64,000 nt of DNA, from the NCBI RefSeq assembly GCF_900090275.1, contig NZ_LT607755.1, positions 7,006,001-7,070,000 of the forward strand. The letters run 5' to 3'. The translations under genes were made by a program, and so were the position numbers. The notes beneath the pieces are model-generated. The model was given only the letters and a program-made list of their open reading frames with translations. It did no database searches and was not told the origin of the DNA. The first letter of the stretch is position 1, and each line of letters begins with the position of its first letter. Below, in pieces: positions 56,740 to 64,000 of this stretch. This DNA comes from Micromonospora zamorensis. GTDB taxonomy: Bacteria; Actinomycetota; Actinomycetes; Mycobacteriales; Micromonosporaceae.

Positions 56740-57444
56740 ATGACCGACATTGACTGGGCACGGTTGCGCGCTGCCGCCATCGAGGCGATGCGGCACGCGT
56801 ACGCGCCGTACTCGACGTTCCCGGTCGGCGCGGCCGCGCTGGTCGACGACGGCCGCATCGTGGTCGGTTGCAACGTGGAGAACGCCGCGTACGGGGTGAC
56901 GCTCTGCGCCGAGTGCGGCGTGGTCTCCAGCCTGCACGCCACCGGCGGCGGGCGACTCGTCGCGCTCTCCTGCGTCGACGCCACGGGTGAGCCGCTGATG
57001 CCGTGCGGGCGCTGTCGGCAACTGCTCTGGGAGCACGGCGGGCCGGAGTGCCTGATCGAGAGCAGGACCCGCCCGCTGCGGATGGCCGAGCTGCTGCCAC
57101 ACGCCTTCGGTGTGGAGGACCTGGAGGCCGTCACCGGGGAGACTCCGGTGCCGGTGGTCCCGGAGCGACTGGCCGCCTGGCGCGGGCGCGGCACCGTCTT
57201 CGTGCACCCGGACATGTCCGCCGGCCAGCAGGTCTGGACGGCGTACTGGGAGCGGTCGGCCGGCGACGACGCGGGCGCCGAGACCGGGGTGCTGGAGGAG
57301 GCGCCGAGCTGGGACGACCCGGCCGAGGCGATCACCTGGGGTCTGGCCCGGACGCCCCGGGTGGTCGTGGTGGACGCCACCGGCACCATCTTCTGGGCCG
57401 GCGAGGGTGAGCCGCCTGCGGAGATTCCGGTTCGCTGGTCTTGA
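56740..57444 (+). CDS. cdd: cytidine deaminase with extra C-terminal domain
   Basis: 234 residues; the normal enzyme is about 130. Residues 1-130 are a full cytidine deaminase: MRHAYAPYSTFPVGAAALVD, VGCNVENAAYGVTLCAECGV (catalytic glutamate and first zinc cysteine) and PLMPCGRCRQLLWEH (other cysteines). It turns cytidine into uridine. The remaining about 100 residues (FVHPDMSAGQQVWTAYWERS, then DDPAEAITWGLARTPRVVVV and FWAGEGEPPAEIPVRW) form a separate acidic domain not seen in the standard family. CAGAAT lies six bases before the ATG, with no SD. Confidence 0.9.
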   Translation: MTDIDWARLRAAAIEAMRHAYAPYSTFPVGAAALVDDGRIVVGCNVENAAYGVTLCAECGVVSSLHATGGGRLVALSCVDATGEPLMPCGRCRQLLWEHGGPECLIESRTRPLRMAELLPHAFGVEDLEAVTGETPVPVVPERLAAWRGRGTVFVHPDMSAGQQVWTAYWERSAGDDAGAETGVLEEAPSWDDPAEAITWGLARTPRVVVVDATGTIFWAGEGEPPAEIPVRWS

Positions 57445-57466
57445 TTTCTGGTTGCGCTTAGGGCCG

Positions 57467-57528
57467 GGGCCGACCGTGCCCGGCTCCGGGCGGTCAGGCT
57501 TGATCCCTCCGCCGGGCACGGTCGGCCC
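57467..57528. repeat. constant-loop hairpin, copy 2
   Basis: A perfect 18-bp inverted repeat (GGGCCGACCGTGCCCGGC and its complement) encloses a 26-base loop containing GGGCGGTCAGGCTTGATCCC. The loop matches that at 24399-24424 over its first 24 bases, while the arms share nothing. It begins 22 bp after the cdd stop. Confidence 0.8.
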
Positions 57529-57591
57529 AATCCCTCGGTGCGTGCGGTCCGCGGGTCGGTTTCACCATTCGACTAGGAAAGATCTTTCTTG

Positions 57592-58872
57592 ATGAGTGCT
57601 TTTGCTGCTGTTGACGTTATTCGGGTCAAGCGGGATGGCGGGGTGCTGTCGGACGCGCAGATCGACTGGGTGGTCGACGCGTACACCCGGGGGGTTGTCG
57701 CCGACGAGCAGATGTCCGCGCTGGCGATGGCGATCCTGCTCAACGGCATGACCGGGCCGGAGATCGCCCGGTGGACCGCCGCGATGATCGCCAGCGGTGA
57801 GCGGCTGGACCTCTCGGCGGTACGCCGACCGACCGTCGACAAGCATTCCACCGGCGGCGTCGGCGACAAGATCACTCTGCCGCTCACCCCGCTGGTGGCG
57901 GCGTGCGGCGCTGCCGTACCGCAGTTGAGCGGCCGAGGTCTCGGGCACACGGGCGGCACGCTGGACAAGCTGGAGTCCATCCCGGGCTGGCGGGCCACTG
58001 TGAGCAACGACGAGTTCATCACCCAGCTGGACGAGGTCGGCGCGGTCATCTGCGCGGCCGGCACCGGGCTCGCTCCCGCCGACCGCAAGCTGTACGCGCT
58101 GCGCGACGTGACCGGCACCGTGGAGGCCATCCCGCTGATCGCCAGCTCGATCATGAGCAAGAAGATCGCCGAGGGCACCGGCGCGCTGGTCCTCGACGTC
58201 AAGGTCGGCTCGGGCGCCTTCATGAAGTCCGTCGACCAGGCCCGCGAGCTGGCGCGCACCATGGTCGAGTTGGGCGGTGCGCATGGCGTCCGGACGGTCG
58301 CCCTGCTCACCGACATGTCCACACCGCTCGGACTGGCGATCGGCAACGCCGTCGAGGTGACCGAGTCGGTCGAGGTGCTGGCCGGTGGCGGCCCGGCCGA
58401 CGTGGTGGAGCTGACCCTCGCCCTGGCCCGGGAGATGCTCGACGCCGCGGGCCTGCCGGACGCCGACCCGGCGGCGGCGTTGCGCGACGGCCGGGCGATG
58501 GACTCCTGGCGGGCGATGATCCGGGCGCAGGGCGGCGACCCGGACGCGCCGATGCCCGAGGCCCGCGAGGTCGAGGTCGTCCGCGCCGAGCGGGACGGGC
58601 ACGTCGCGGCCGTCGACGCGTACGCCATGGGGGTTGCGGCGTGGCGGCTCGGCGCGGGCCGGGCCCGCAAGGAGGACCCGGTCAGCGTGCCGGCCGGTGT
58701 GGTCCTGCACAAGCGGCCGGGTGACGCGGTGCGGGCCGGTGACGCCCTCTACGAGTTGCGCGCCGAGGACGCGACGCGGATCCCGGCGGCGTTGGCCGAG
58801 GCCGCCGACGCGGTACGGATCGCGCCGACCGCCCCCGCGACGACGCCGCTGGTCATCGAGCGCATCGGCTGA
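57592..58872 (+). CDS. deoA: thymidine/pyrimidine-nucleoside phosphorylase
   Basis: 426 residues. It splits thymidine, deoxyuridine or uridine with phosphate. The family signature is VDKHSTGGVGDKITLPLTPL and SGRGLGHTGGTLDKLESIPG. A metal/phosphate site in LIASSIMSKKIAEGTGALVL follows. The C-terminal domain ends the normal length. AGGAAAG lies about ten bases before the ATG at 57592; an in-frame TTG precedes it directly. Confidence 0.94.
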   Translation: MSAFAAVDVIRVKRDGGVLSDAQIDWVVDAYTRGVVADEQMSALAMAILLNGMTGPEIARWTAAMIASGERLDLSAVRRPTVDKHSTGGVGDKITLPLTPLVAACGAAVPQLSGRGLGHTGGTLDKLESIPGWRATVSNDEFITQLDEVGAVICAAGTGLAPADRKLYALRDVTGTVEAIPLIASSIMSKKIAEGTGALVLDVKVGSGAFMKSVDQARELARTMVELGGAHGVRTVALLTDMSTPLGLAIGNAVEVTESVEVLAGGGPADVVELTLALAREMLDAAGLPDADPAAALRDGRAMDSWRAMIRAQGGDPDAPMPEAREVEVVRAERDGHVAAVDAYAMGVAAWRLGAGRARKEDPVSVPAGVVLHKRPGDAVRAGDALYELRAEDATRIPAALAEAADAVRIAPTAPATTPLVIERIG

Positions 58873-58982
58873 TCGAGCGCGGGTCGGGGCGGCGTGGTGC
58901 CGGTCACCTGGGAGCGCTATTGTCGCTGGCCAAGGGGGGAAAACCGGCCTTGCGCCGGCGCGAGCAGACAGGAAGATCCGCC

Positions 58983-59663
58983 GTGACCGTTGCTGCCCCG
59001 GACCCACGTGAGGTGCGCGAGGCGAGTCTGGACGAGTTGTCCCGGCTCGGCCTGCCGTTGCCGCCGGCCCAGTTTCCCCTCGTCTGGGAGCCGGGCGACC
59101 GGATCGAGCTGCGCCCCACGGCGGAGATCGAGGCGCGGATCGCGGTGCTGCACCTGATCCTGGCCCGCTGCTTCGGGATGCCCCCGCAGGCGGCGATGAG
59201 CTGGCTGCTCGGCTCACACCTGGTCGAGATGGTCACCCCGCCGGAATGGCAGTTCGTGATGGGCGGCAAGGGTGACCACCGTTCGTTCGTGCTGCACCAC
59301 GACGCGCTGTTCGCGCTGGCCTGGGTGCTCGGGCTGAGCAAGCAGCTCGACCCCACCCTGGCCGTGGACGAGCGGCTGGTCGAGCGGCTGCCGCACATCG
59401 CCGAGGGGGAGAGCTTCCCGCACTGGCGCTCGCGGATCCTCACGGCGCCGCAGCACCCGGCCGACGCGGCCGCGCTGCTCGATTTGCACTACTGCCTGGA
59501 CTGGGCGTACCTGGAGACCGAGCGCGACGGTCGGAGGGCACCGGGCCTGGTCGACGCGAACGCGATCGGGCAGCGGCGCTGGGCCCTGGAGTGGGCGGTG
59601 ATCCTGCGCGGGCCGTACCACGACGAGCCCCCCGGCTGGGAAGAGGTCGACCTCTCCACCTGA
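58983..59663 (+). CDS. DUF4272-domain protein
   Basis: 226 residues from a GTG at 58983 with AGGAAG upstream. DPREVREASLDELSRLGLPL opens the domain; RIAVLHLILARCFGMPPQAA, HHDALFALAWVLGLSKQLD and LDLHYCLDWAYLETERDG follow. Mostly helical, soluble; function unknown. It is convergent with the RlmA-like gene, two bases apart. Confidence 0.8.
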   Translation: MTVAAPDPREVREASLDELSRLGLPLPPAQFPLVWEPGDRIELRPTAEIEARIAVLHLILARCFGMPPQAAMSWLLGSHLVEMVTPPEWQFVMGGKGDHRSFVLHHDALFALAWVLGLSKQLDPTLAVDERLVERLPHIAEGESFPHWRSRILTAPQHPADAAALLDLHYCLDWAYLETERDGRRAPGLVDANAIGQRRWALEWAVILRGPYHDEPPGWEEVDLST

Positions 59664-59665
59664 GG

Positions 59666-60535
59666 TCAGCGGGGTCGGTACGCGTCCAGCCGGACCGCGA
59701 CGGTCACCCGGACCGGCTCGGGCAGGGCGGCCAGCCGGTCGGCGAGAGCGCCCGGGTCGGTGTGCCAGGCGCTCGGGCCCATCCCGACCAGGCTGGCGGC
59801 CTCCCGGCGGGTCAGGGCCAGCTCCGCCCGGTGCACCGCCGAACTGACCGGGGTGAAGTGCCCGCCCAGGCTGCCGGTCACCCGGTCCGCCTTGTCCGGG
59901 TCCACCCGCAGCAGGTCGAGGGCATCCACCAACTCGGCGAGATGGTCGGTGTCGGGCGTGACCACCAGCAGCGTCCCGGCCGGGTCGAGCACCCGGTGGA
60001 ACTCCGCGCCGTTGCGCGGGGCGAAGACGTTCAGCAGCACGGCCGTCGAGGCGTCCGCCACGGGCAGCCGCTGCCAGGTGTCGGCGAGAGCCGCGGCGGC
60101 CCGGGGATGCGCGCGGGCCGCGCGGCGCAGCGCCGGCTTGGACACGTCCAGGGCCAGACCCACGGCGTCCGGCAACGCCGCCAGCACCGCGCCGAGGTAC
60201 CGGCCGGTGCCGGCGCCGGCATCCACCACCAGGGGGTACGCCCCGACGTCGGGCTCCGGCGGTTCGAGCCGGGCCACGGCCTCCGTCGCGGCGGCGGCGA
60301 GAGCGGCCGAGATGACGTCGTAGTGCCCGGCGGCCTGGAAGTCCGCGCGGGCCGCGACCATTTCGGGGGTGTCACCGACGTGCGGTGCACGACCGGTGAG
60401 CAGGTTGACGTAGCCCTGGCGCGCGATGTCGAAGCTGTGCCGGCGTGGGCAGCGCAGCGCGCTCGTGTCGATGGCCTGCCCCAGGGGTTCGCCGCAGACC
60501 GGGCAGCGCAGCCGGTCGAGGATGCGGGGATCCAC
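59666..60535 (-). CDS. RlmA-type 23S rRNA (guanine-N1)-methyltransferase
   Basis: 289 residues from a GTG at 60535. The N-terminal zinc finger is LRCPVCGEPLGQ with RCPRRHSFD. SAM motif LVVDAGAGTGRYLGAVLAAL follows, then FAPRNGAEFHRVLDPAGTLL. The family includes RlmA(I) of E. coli (G745) and RlmA(II)/TlrB (G748), the latter conferring resistance to tylosin-type macrolides in Gram-positives. Being actinobacterial, RlmA(II) is more likely, but the two cannot be told apart by eye. TAAACT upstream on the minus strand is a good -10. Confidence 0.88.
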   Translation of the reverse strand: MDPRILDRLRCPVCGEPLGQAIDTSALRCPRRHSFDIARQGYVNLLTGRAPHVGDTPEMVAARADFQAAGHYDVISAALAAAATEAVARLEPPEPDVGAYPLVVDAGAGTGRYLGAVLAALPDAVGLALDVSKPALRRAARAHPRAAAALADTWQRLPVADASTAVLLNVFAPRNGAEFHRVLDPAGTLLVVTPDTDHLAELVDALDLLRVDPDKADRVTGSLGGHFTPVSSAVHRAELALTRREAASLVGMGPSAWHTDPGALADRLAALPEPVRVTVAVRLDAYRPR

Positions 60536-60640
60536 GTCAGGCGCACTCCATCCGCTCAGTTTAGACGTGCACCGGATCGGAGGCCGTGACACCCGGCGGC
60601 CCTGTCCCGGTCCGCCCGGGGCGCTGACTAGGGTCTGAGC

Positions 60641-61714
60641 ATGGTCGCAACTATCCGGTATGAGGACATCGTCAAGGTTCCGAAGGCCCTGCTGCACGAC
60701 CACCTCGACGGCGGGCTGCGGCCGGCGACGATCGTCGACCTGGCCGCGGAGGTGGGCCACGAGTTGCCCGCCACCGATCCCGACGCGCTCGGACGCTGGT
60801 TCGCGGCCGCGGCCGACTCCGGCTCCCTGGAGCGCTACCTCGAAACGTTCGCGCACACCGTCGCGGTCATGCAGACCGCGCCGGCGCTGCGGCGGGTCGC
60901 CCGCGAATGTGCCCTGGACCTGGCCGCCGACGGGGTGGTCTACGCCGAGGTGCGCTTCGCCCCCGAGCAGCACCTGGAGCAGGATCTCAGCCTGGACGAG
61001 GTGGTCGAGGCGGTGCTGGCCGGGTTCGCCGAGGGCACCGCCCAGGCCGTCGAGGCGGGCCTGAGCATCCGGGTGGGCACCCTGCTCACGGCGATGCGGC
61101 ACGCCGCCCGCTCCCAGGAGATCGCCGAGCTGGCCGTGCGCCACCGGGACGCCGGGGTGGTCGGCTTCGACATCGCCGGCGCCGAGGCGGGCTTCCCGCC
61201 CACCCGCCACCTGGACGCCTTCGAGTACCTGCAACGGGAGAACTTCCACTTCACCATCCACGCCGGTGAGGCGTTCGGTCTGCCGTCGATCTGGCAGGCG
61301 ATCCAGTGGTGCGGAGCGGACCGGCTCGGCCACGGGGTGCGGATCGTCGACGACATCGGCCCGGACGGCACGCTGGGCCGGCTGGCCGCGTACGTCAGGG
61401 ACAAGCGGATCCCCCTGGAGCTGTGCCCCTCGTCGAACGTGCAGACCGGCGCGGTGGCCTCCATCGCGGACCACCCGATCGGTCTGCTGCGCGACCTGCG
61501 CTTCCGCGCCACAGTCAACACCGACAACCGGCTGATGAGCGGCACCTCCATGTCACGGGAGATGTCGCTGCTGGTGGAGACGTTCGGCTACGGCTGGAAA
61601 GAGTTGCAGTGGTTCACCATCAACGCGATGAAGAGCGCCTTCATCCCGTTCGACGAGCGACTGCGGATCATCGACGAGGTGATCAAGCCGGCGTACGCCA
61701 AGCTGATGGCCTGA
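60641..61714 (+). CDS. add: adenosine deaminase
   Basis: 357 residues. It converts adenosine to inosine. Zinc and catalytic residues: [40 protein letters not shown] and [26 protein letters not shown] stands six bases before the ATG with no SD. It completes the nucleoside salvage set with cdd and deoA. Confidence 0.96.
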   Translation: MVATIRYEDIVKVPKALLHDHLDGGLRPATIVDLAAEVGHELPATDPDALGRWFAAAADSGSLERYLETFAHTVAVMQTAPALRRVARECALDLAADGVVYAEVRFAPEQHLEQDLSLDEVVEAVLAGFAEGTAQAVEAGLSIRVGTLLTAMRHAARSQEIAELAVRHRDAGVVGFDIAGAEAGFPPTRHLDAFEYLQRENFHFTIHAGEAFGLPSIWQAIQWCGADRLGHGVRIVDDIGPDGTLGRLAAYVRDKRIPLELCPSSNVQTGAVASIADHPIGLLRDLRFRATVNTDNRLMSGTSMSREMSLLVETFGYGWKELQWFTINAMKSAFIPFDERLRIIDEVIKPAYAKLMA

Positions 61715-61738
61715 CGGTCAGCCGTGCTGACCTGACCA

Positions 61739-62341
61739 TCAGCCGTGCGGGTGGCCGGCGAGCAGGCCGGCCACCCGGCGCAGCACCTCCCTGGCGCGGG
61801 CCGCCTCCGCACCCAACCCGGTCTGCCGACGCAGGATCGCGGGCTCGGCCCGGAGCAGCGCCACGCCGCGCCGGACCAGCACCCGGGGGGCCTTGCGCTG
61901 CTCGGACAGGTCCCGGGCGAGCCGGCGCAGGAAGGTCGCCCCGCGCGGACGGCGCAGCGCGTACGCCCCAGCGAGCAGTCCGCGGCGACGGCATTCCTCG
62001 ACGATCTCGGCGGCGAAGATCCCTTCGGCCACGAAAAGTGGCGATCCGGCGACATCAAATGTCCGGGTGGCCACCCGTCGGTCTGCGCCGATCGCATAAA
62101 CCGGCACATCGGCGCGGCCTTCCCGAGCAAGTCGGGCAATGATTTCCACAGCGGTGGGGGCATCCCAGGACTGCGGCGATTCCCAATCCACCTGGCCGTT
62201 TCGTCGCGGCAACGTAGGGTCATCGCCGTCTTTGTAGAAGTCGTCCAGACAGAGCACCGGTAAACCGGTTTGCTGCGCTATGTACGACTTTCCGGAGCCG
62301 GAAGGACCGGCGAGCAGGACAACGCGGTGCGGATGTTCCAT
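61739..62341 (-). CDS. uridine kinase-like P-loop NTPase
   Basis: 200 residues. VVLLAGPSGSGKSYIAQQTG is the Walker A loop, VLCLDDFYKDGDDPTLPRRN carries the acceptor-site DDFY of uridine kinases, and FVAEGIFAAEIVEECRRRG the Walker B-like strand. The C-terminal third is rich in Arg/Ala helices. A role in phosphorylating salvaged uridine or cytidine fits the neighbouring deaminase and transporter genes. Confidence 0.82.
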   Translation of the reverse strand: MEHPHRVVLLAGPSGSGKSYIAQQTGLPVLCLDDFYKDGDDPTLPRRNGQVDWESPQSWDAPTAVEIIARLAREGRADVPVYAIGADRRVATRTFDVAGSPLFVAEGIFAAEIVEECRRRGLLAGAYALRRPRGATFLRRLARDLSEQRKAPRVLVRRGVALLRAEPAILRRQTGLGAEAARAREVLRRVAGLLAGHPHG

Positions 62342-62534
62342 TACCTTCAGTTACTCCGGCCAGACGGACTGCTATCAAATCGCATCAACATCTCATCACA
62401 CCTCCGGCCGGTGACAACCTGGGCTTTCTTCTTGTCGACCGGCGTGATGGAATCTCGGGGGTCCGACCCGCCGGGTCGGTCGCTGGGCGTTGCCCGGGGC
62501 AACGCGTTGAAGCTGTAATCGCGAGGGCGGTGTT

Positions 62535-64000
62535 GTGAGCAAACGGCCAAAGACGGCGGGCTCCTTCCTGTCGCGGCTGCGCCGGCCGGCCAGCCGGCTC
62601 CGGGACATGCCGATCTGGTCCAAGCTCGGTCTCATCATGATCGTGCCGACCATCGCCACGGTCGTGGTGGGCACCAGTGGTCTTGTCGACCACGTGGAGA
62701 CGCTCAACAATGCCAACCGAGCCGGCGACCTGGCCAACCTGTCGAGCTATTCCGGCAGCCTGGTCGACAGTCTGCAGGATGAGCGGACTGCCGCCGTGCT
62801 GCTGCTGGGGGCGGACGGGACGCAGCCGACGGCGCAGTACCAGGAGGCCTACAACCGGGTGACCTCCCGGGTGGACCGTGAGACGTCCCCCTACCGGCAG
62901 CAGCGTGCCGAGATCGAGGACCTGCCGGGCAGCCTGGAAGGTCTGCTCGACGGCATCGACCAGAACCTGCAGGACCTGTCGGGCATCCGCAGCCAGGTGT
63001 TCAACGGCAAGCTCGCGCTCACCGAGACCGTGCAGGCGTACGAGGGTCTGATCAGTGACCTGCTCGCCATCCGCGACTCGGCCACGCAGCTCGCCGGTAA
63101 CAACGAACTGAGCGACCGGATGCGCGCCGCCGCGGCGGTCGCCCGCGAGAAGGAGTTCCTCGCCGCACGCCGGGTCGTGGTGCACCGCGCGCTGGGTGTG
63201 AAGGGCGGCAAGCGCCTCACTCCGGCGCTGCGCACCGACTACATCGCCAGTGGCACCGGCCAGCAGCAGGCGCTGCAGAGCTTCAAGGCCGTCGCCACCC
63301 CGGACGACGCGAAGTTCCACGACCAGACGGTCGCGGGCGGCGACCGCCGGGAGGCACAGAACTACACCGGCTGGATCGACGGCAACACCACCGGCGACAT
63401 GCGCAACGCGCCGTTCGGGCCGGACCAGTGGGAAGCCGCCATGACGGCCAACGCCAAGCTGATCCGCAACGTCGAGACCAAGCTCGACGGCGAAGTGGTC
63501 GACGAGGCCAACAGTCTCCGCTCGGACGTGCAGCGCCAGGTCTTCCTGGAGACCGGCCTGCTGCTCAGCATGCTGTTGCTGGCCATCCTCTTCGCGTACC
63601 TGGTCGCCCGCTCCATGGCCCGTTCACTTCGTGAGCTGCGGCAGGGTGCGCTCTCCGTCGCCCAGTACGGCCTACCCCAGGCGGTTGCCCGACTGCGTGA
63701 CCCGCAGGTCGTCGGGCAGCTCTCCCCGGTGCAGCTGGCCAACCAGATCGCCGAGCCACTACCGGTCCGCAGCCGGGACGAGTTCGGCCAGGTGACCGAG
63801 GCGTTCAACGCCGTCCACCTGGAAGCCGTCCGTACGGCCGCCGAGCAGGCGGCACTGCGCGCCTCCGTCGCGACCATGTTCGTCAACCTGGCCCGCCGTT
63901 CACAGATCCTGGTCGACCGCCTCATCGGGCACCTCGACCGGCTGGAGCGCGGCGAGGAGGACCCGGACCGGCTGGCCGAGCTGTTCCAGCTCGACCACCT
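62535..64000 (+). CDS. CvnA-like sensor histidine kinase with NIT domain (partial)
   Basis: 488 residues are visible before the window ends. The GTG at 62535 has GAGGGCGG upstream. One span (LGLIMIVPTIATVVVGTSGL), an extracytoplasmic helical nitrate/nitrite-sensing (NIT) type domain (residues about 65-335, DERTAAVLLLGADG motif), a second span (TGLLLSMLLLAILFAYLVAR), a HAMP-like region and the start of the dimerisation helices (VNLARRSQILVDRLIGHLDR). In actinomycetes such kinases head conservons with a roadblock protein, a DUF742 protein and a small GTPase. Those would lie beyond 64000. Confidence 0.88.
   Translation, partial: MSKRPKTAGSFLSRLRRPASRLRDMPIWSKLGLIMIVPTIATVVVGTSGLVDHVETLNNANRAGDLANLSSYSGSLVDSLQDERTAAVLLLGADGTQPTAQYQEAYNRVTSRVDRETSPYRQQRAEIEDLPGSLEGLLDGIDQNLQDLSGIRSQVFNGKLALTETVQAYEGLISDLLAIRDSATQLAGNNELSDRMRAAAAVAREKEFLAARRVVVHRALGVKGGKRLTPALRTDYIASGTGQQQALQSFKAVATPDDAKFHDQTVAGGDRREAQNYTGWIDGNTTGDMRNAPFGPDQWEAAMTANAKLIRNVETKLDGEVVDEANSLRSDVQRQVFLETGLLLSMLLLAILFAYLVARSMARSLRELRQGALSVAQYGLPQAVARLRDPQVVGQLSPVQLANQIAEPLPVRSRDEFGQVTEAFNAVHLEAVRTAAEQAALRASVATMFVNLARRSQILVDRLIGHLDRLERGEEDPDRLAELFQLDH

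Overview
The window is high-GC actinomycete chromosome. Many genes start with GTG, many lack a Shine-Dalgarno (SD) site and appear leaderless, and the gene content fits Micromonosporaceae (Micromonospora or a close relative). The genus is inferred from gene order and style, not from a marker gene. Most of the window is housekeeping. The order pmt / rsmI / metG / tatD / rsmA / ispE, then glmU / prs / rplY / pth, matches the Mycobacterium tuberculosis Rv1002c-Rv1018c neighbourhood, but the rpfB-type gene usually found between tatD and rsmA is absent.

Layout. 1-3200 is a small tRNA-linked accessory zone: an intact tRNA-Ala(CGC), a second copy of its 3' 49 bases 2.3 kb away, a decayed tyrosine integrase beside that copy, a broken ArsR gene, and a module of HxlR regulator, SRPBCC protein and FMN reductase. 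3300-11263 holds lineage-specific genes: a protein with two tandem subtilisin-propeptide-like domains, a Gfo/Idh/MocA oxidoreductase lacking the usual lysine, a 40-residue Tat-signal-like peptide, a DUF4352 protein, a phosphopantetheinyl transferase, a Cys-rich mini-protein and a coupled pair of secreted VWA and anchored proteins. 11684-25032 is the conserved core (pmt, rsmI, metG, tatD, rsmA, ispE, an ABC-F ATPase and two DUF4383 paralogues). 25082-31860 has a TetR regulator, a fatty-acid desaturase, tRNA-Gln(TTG), glmU, prs, rplY and pth. 32016-37491 covers sulfate activation (cysQ, cysD, cysN) and galactose metabolism (galK, galE). 37687-42859 is a run of small housekeeping genes (CorC-like, trpS, 2H phosphoesterase, YihY, GntR, VOC).

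43042-49729 is a maltose/maltodextrin-type locus. A GH13 glucosidase and its LacI repressor are read leftward and the malEFG importer is read rightward. Operator-like sites, two of them fitting the general LacI 15-mer, lie in the divergent region and a partial match lies in the glucosidase promoter. 50410-61714 is a nucleoside uptake and salvage locus: a BMP-family lipoprotein (TTG start), a duplicated-domain ATPase that appears to begin at CTG, two permeases, cytidine deaminase with an extra C-terminal domain, pyrimidine-nucleoside phosphorylase and adenosine deaminase. The window ends inside a conservon-type (CvnA-like) sensor kinase.

The most unusual signals are: two hairpins sharing a 24-base loop core but having unrelated perfect stems; the tandem I9-like protein; the duplicated tRNA-Ala attachment site; a 26-codon leaderless ORF coupled to ispE; a leader of the ABC-F gene that could sequester its SD; and the CTG start. 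No CRISPR array, complete insertion sequence or biosynthetic cluster was seen.
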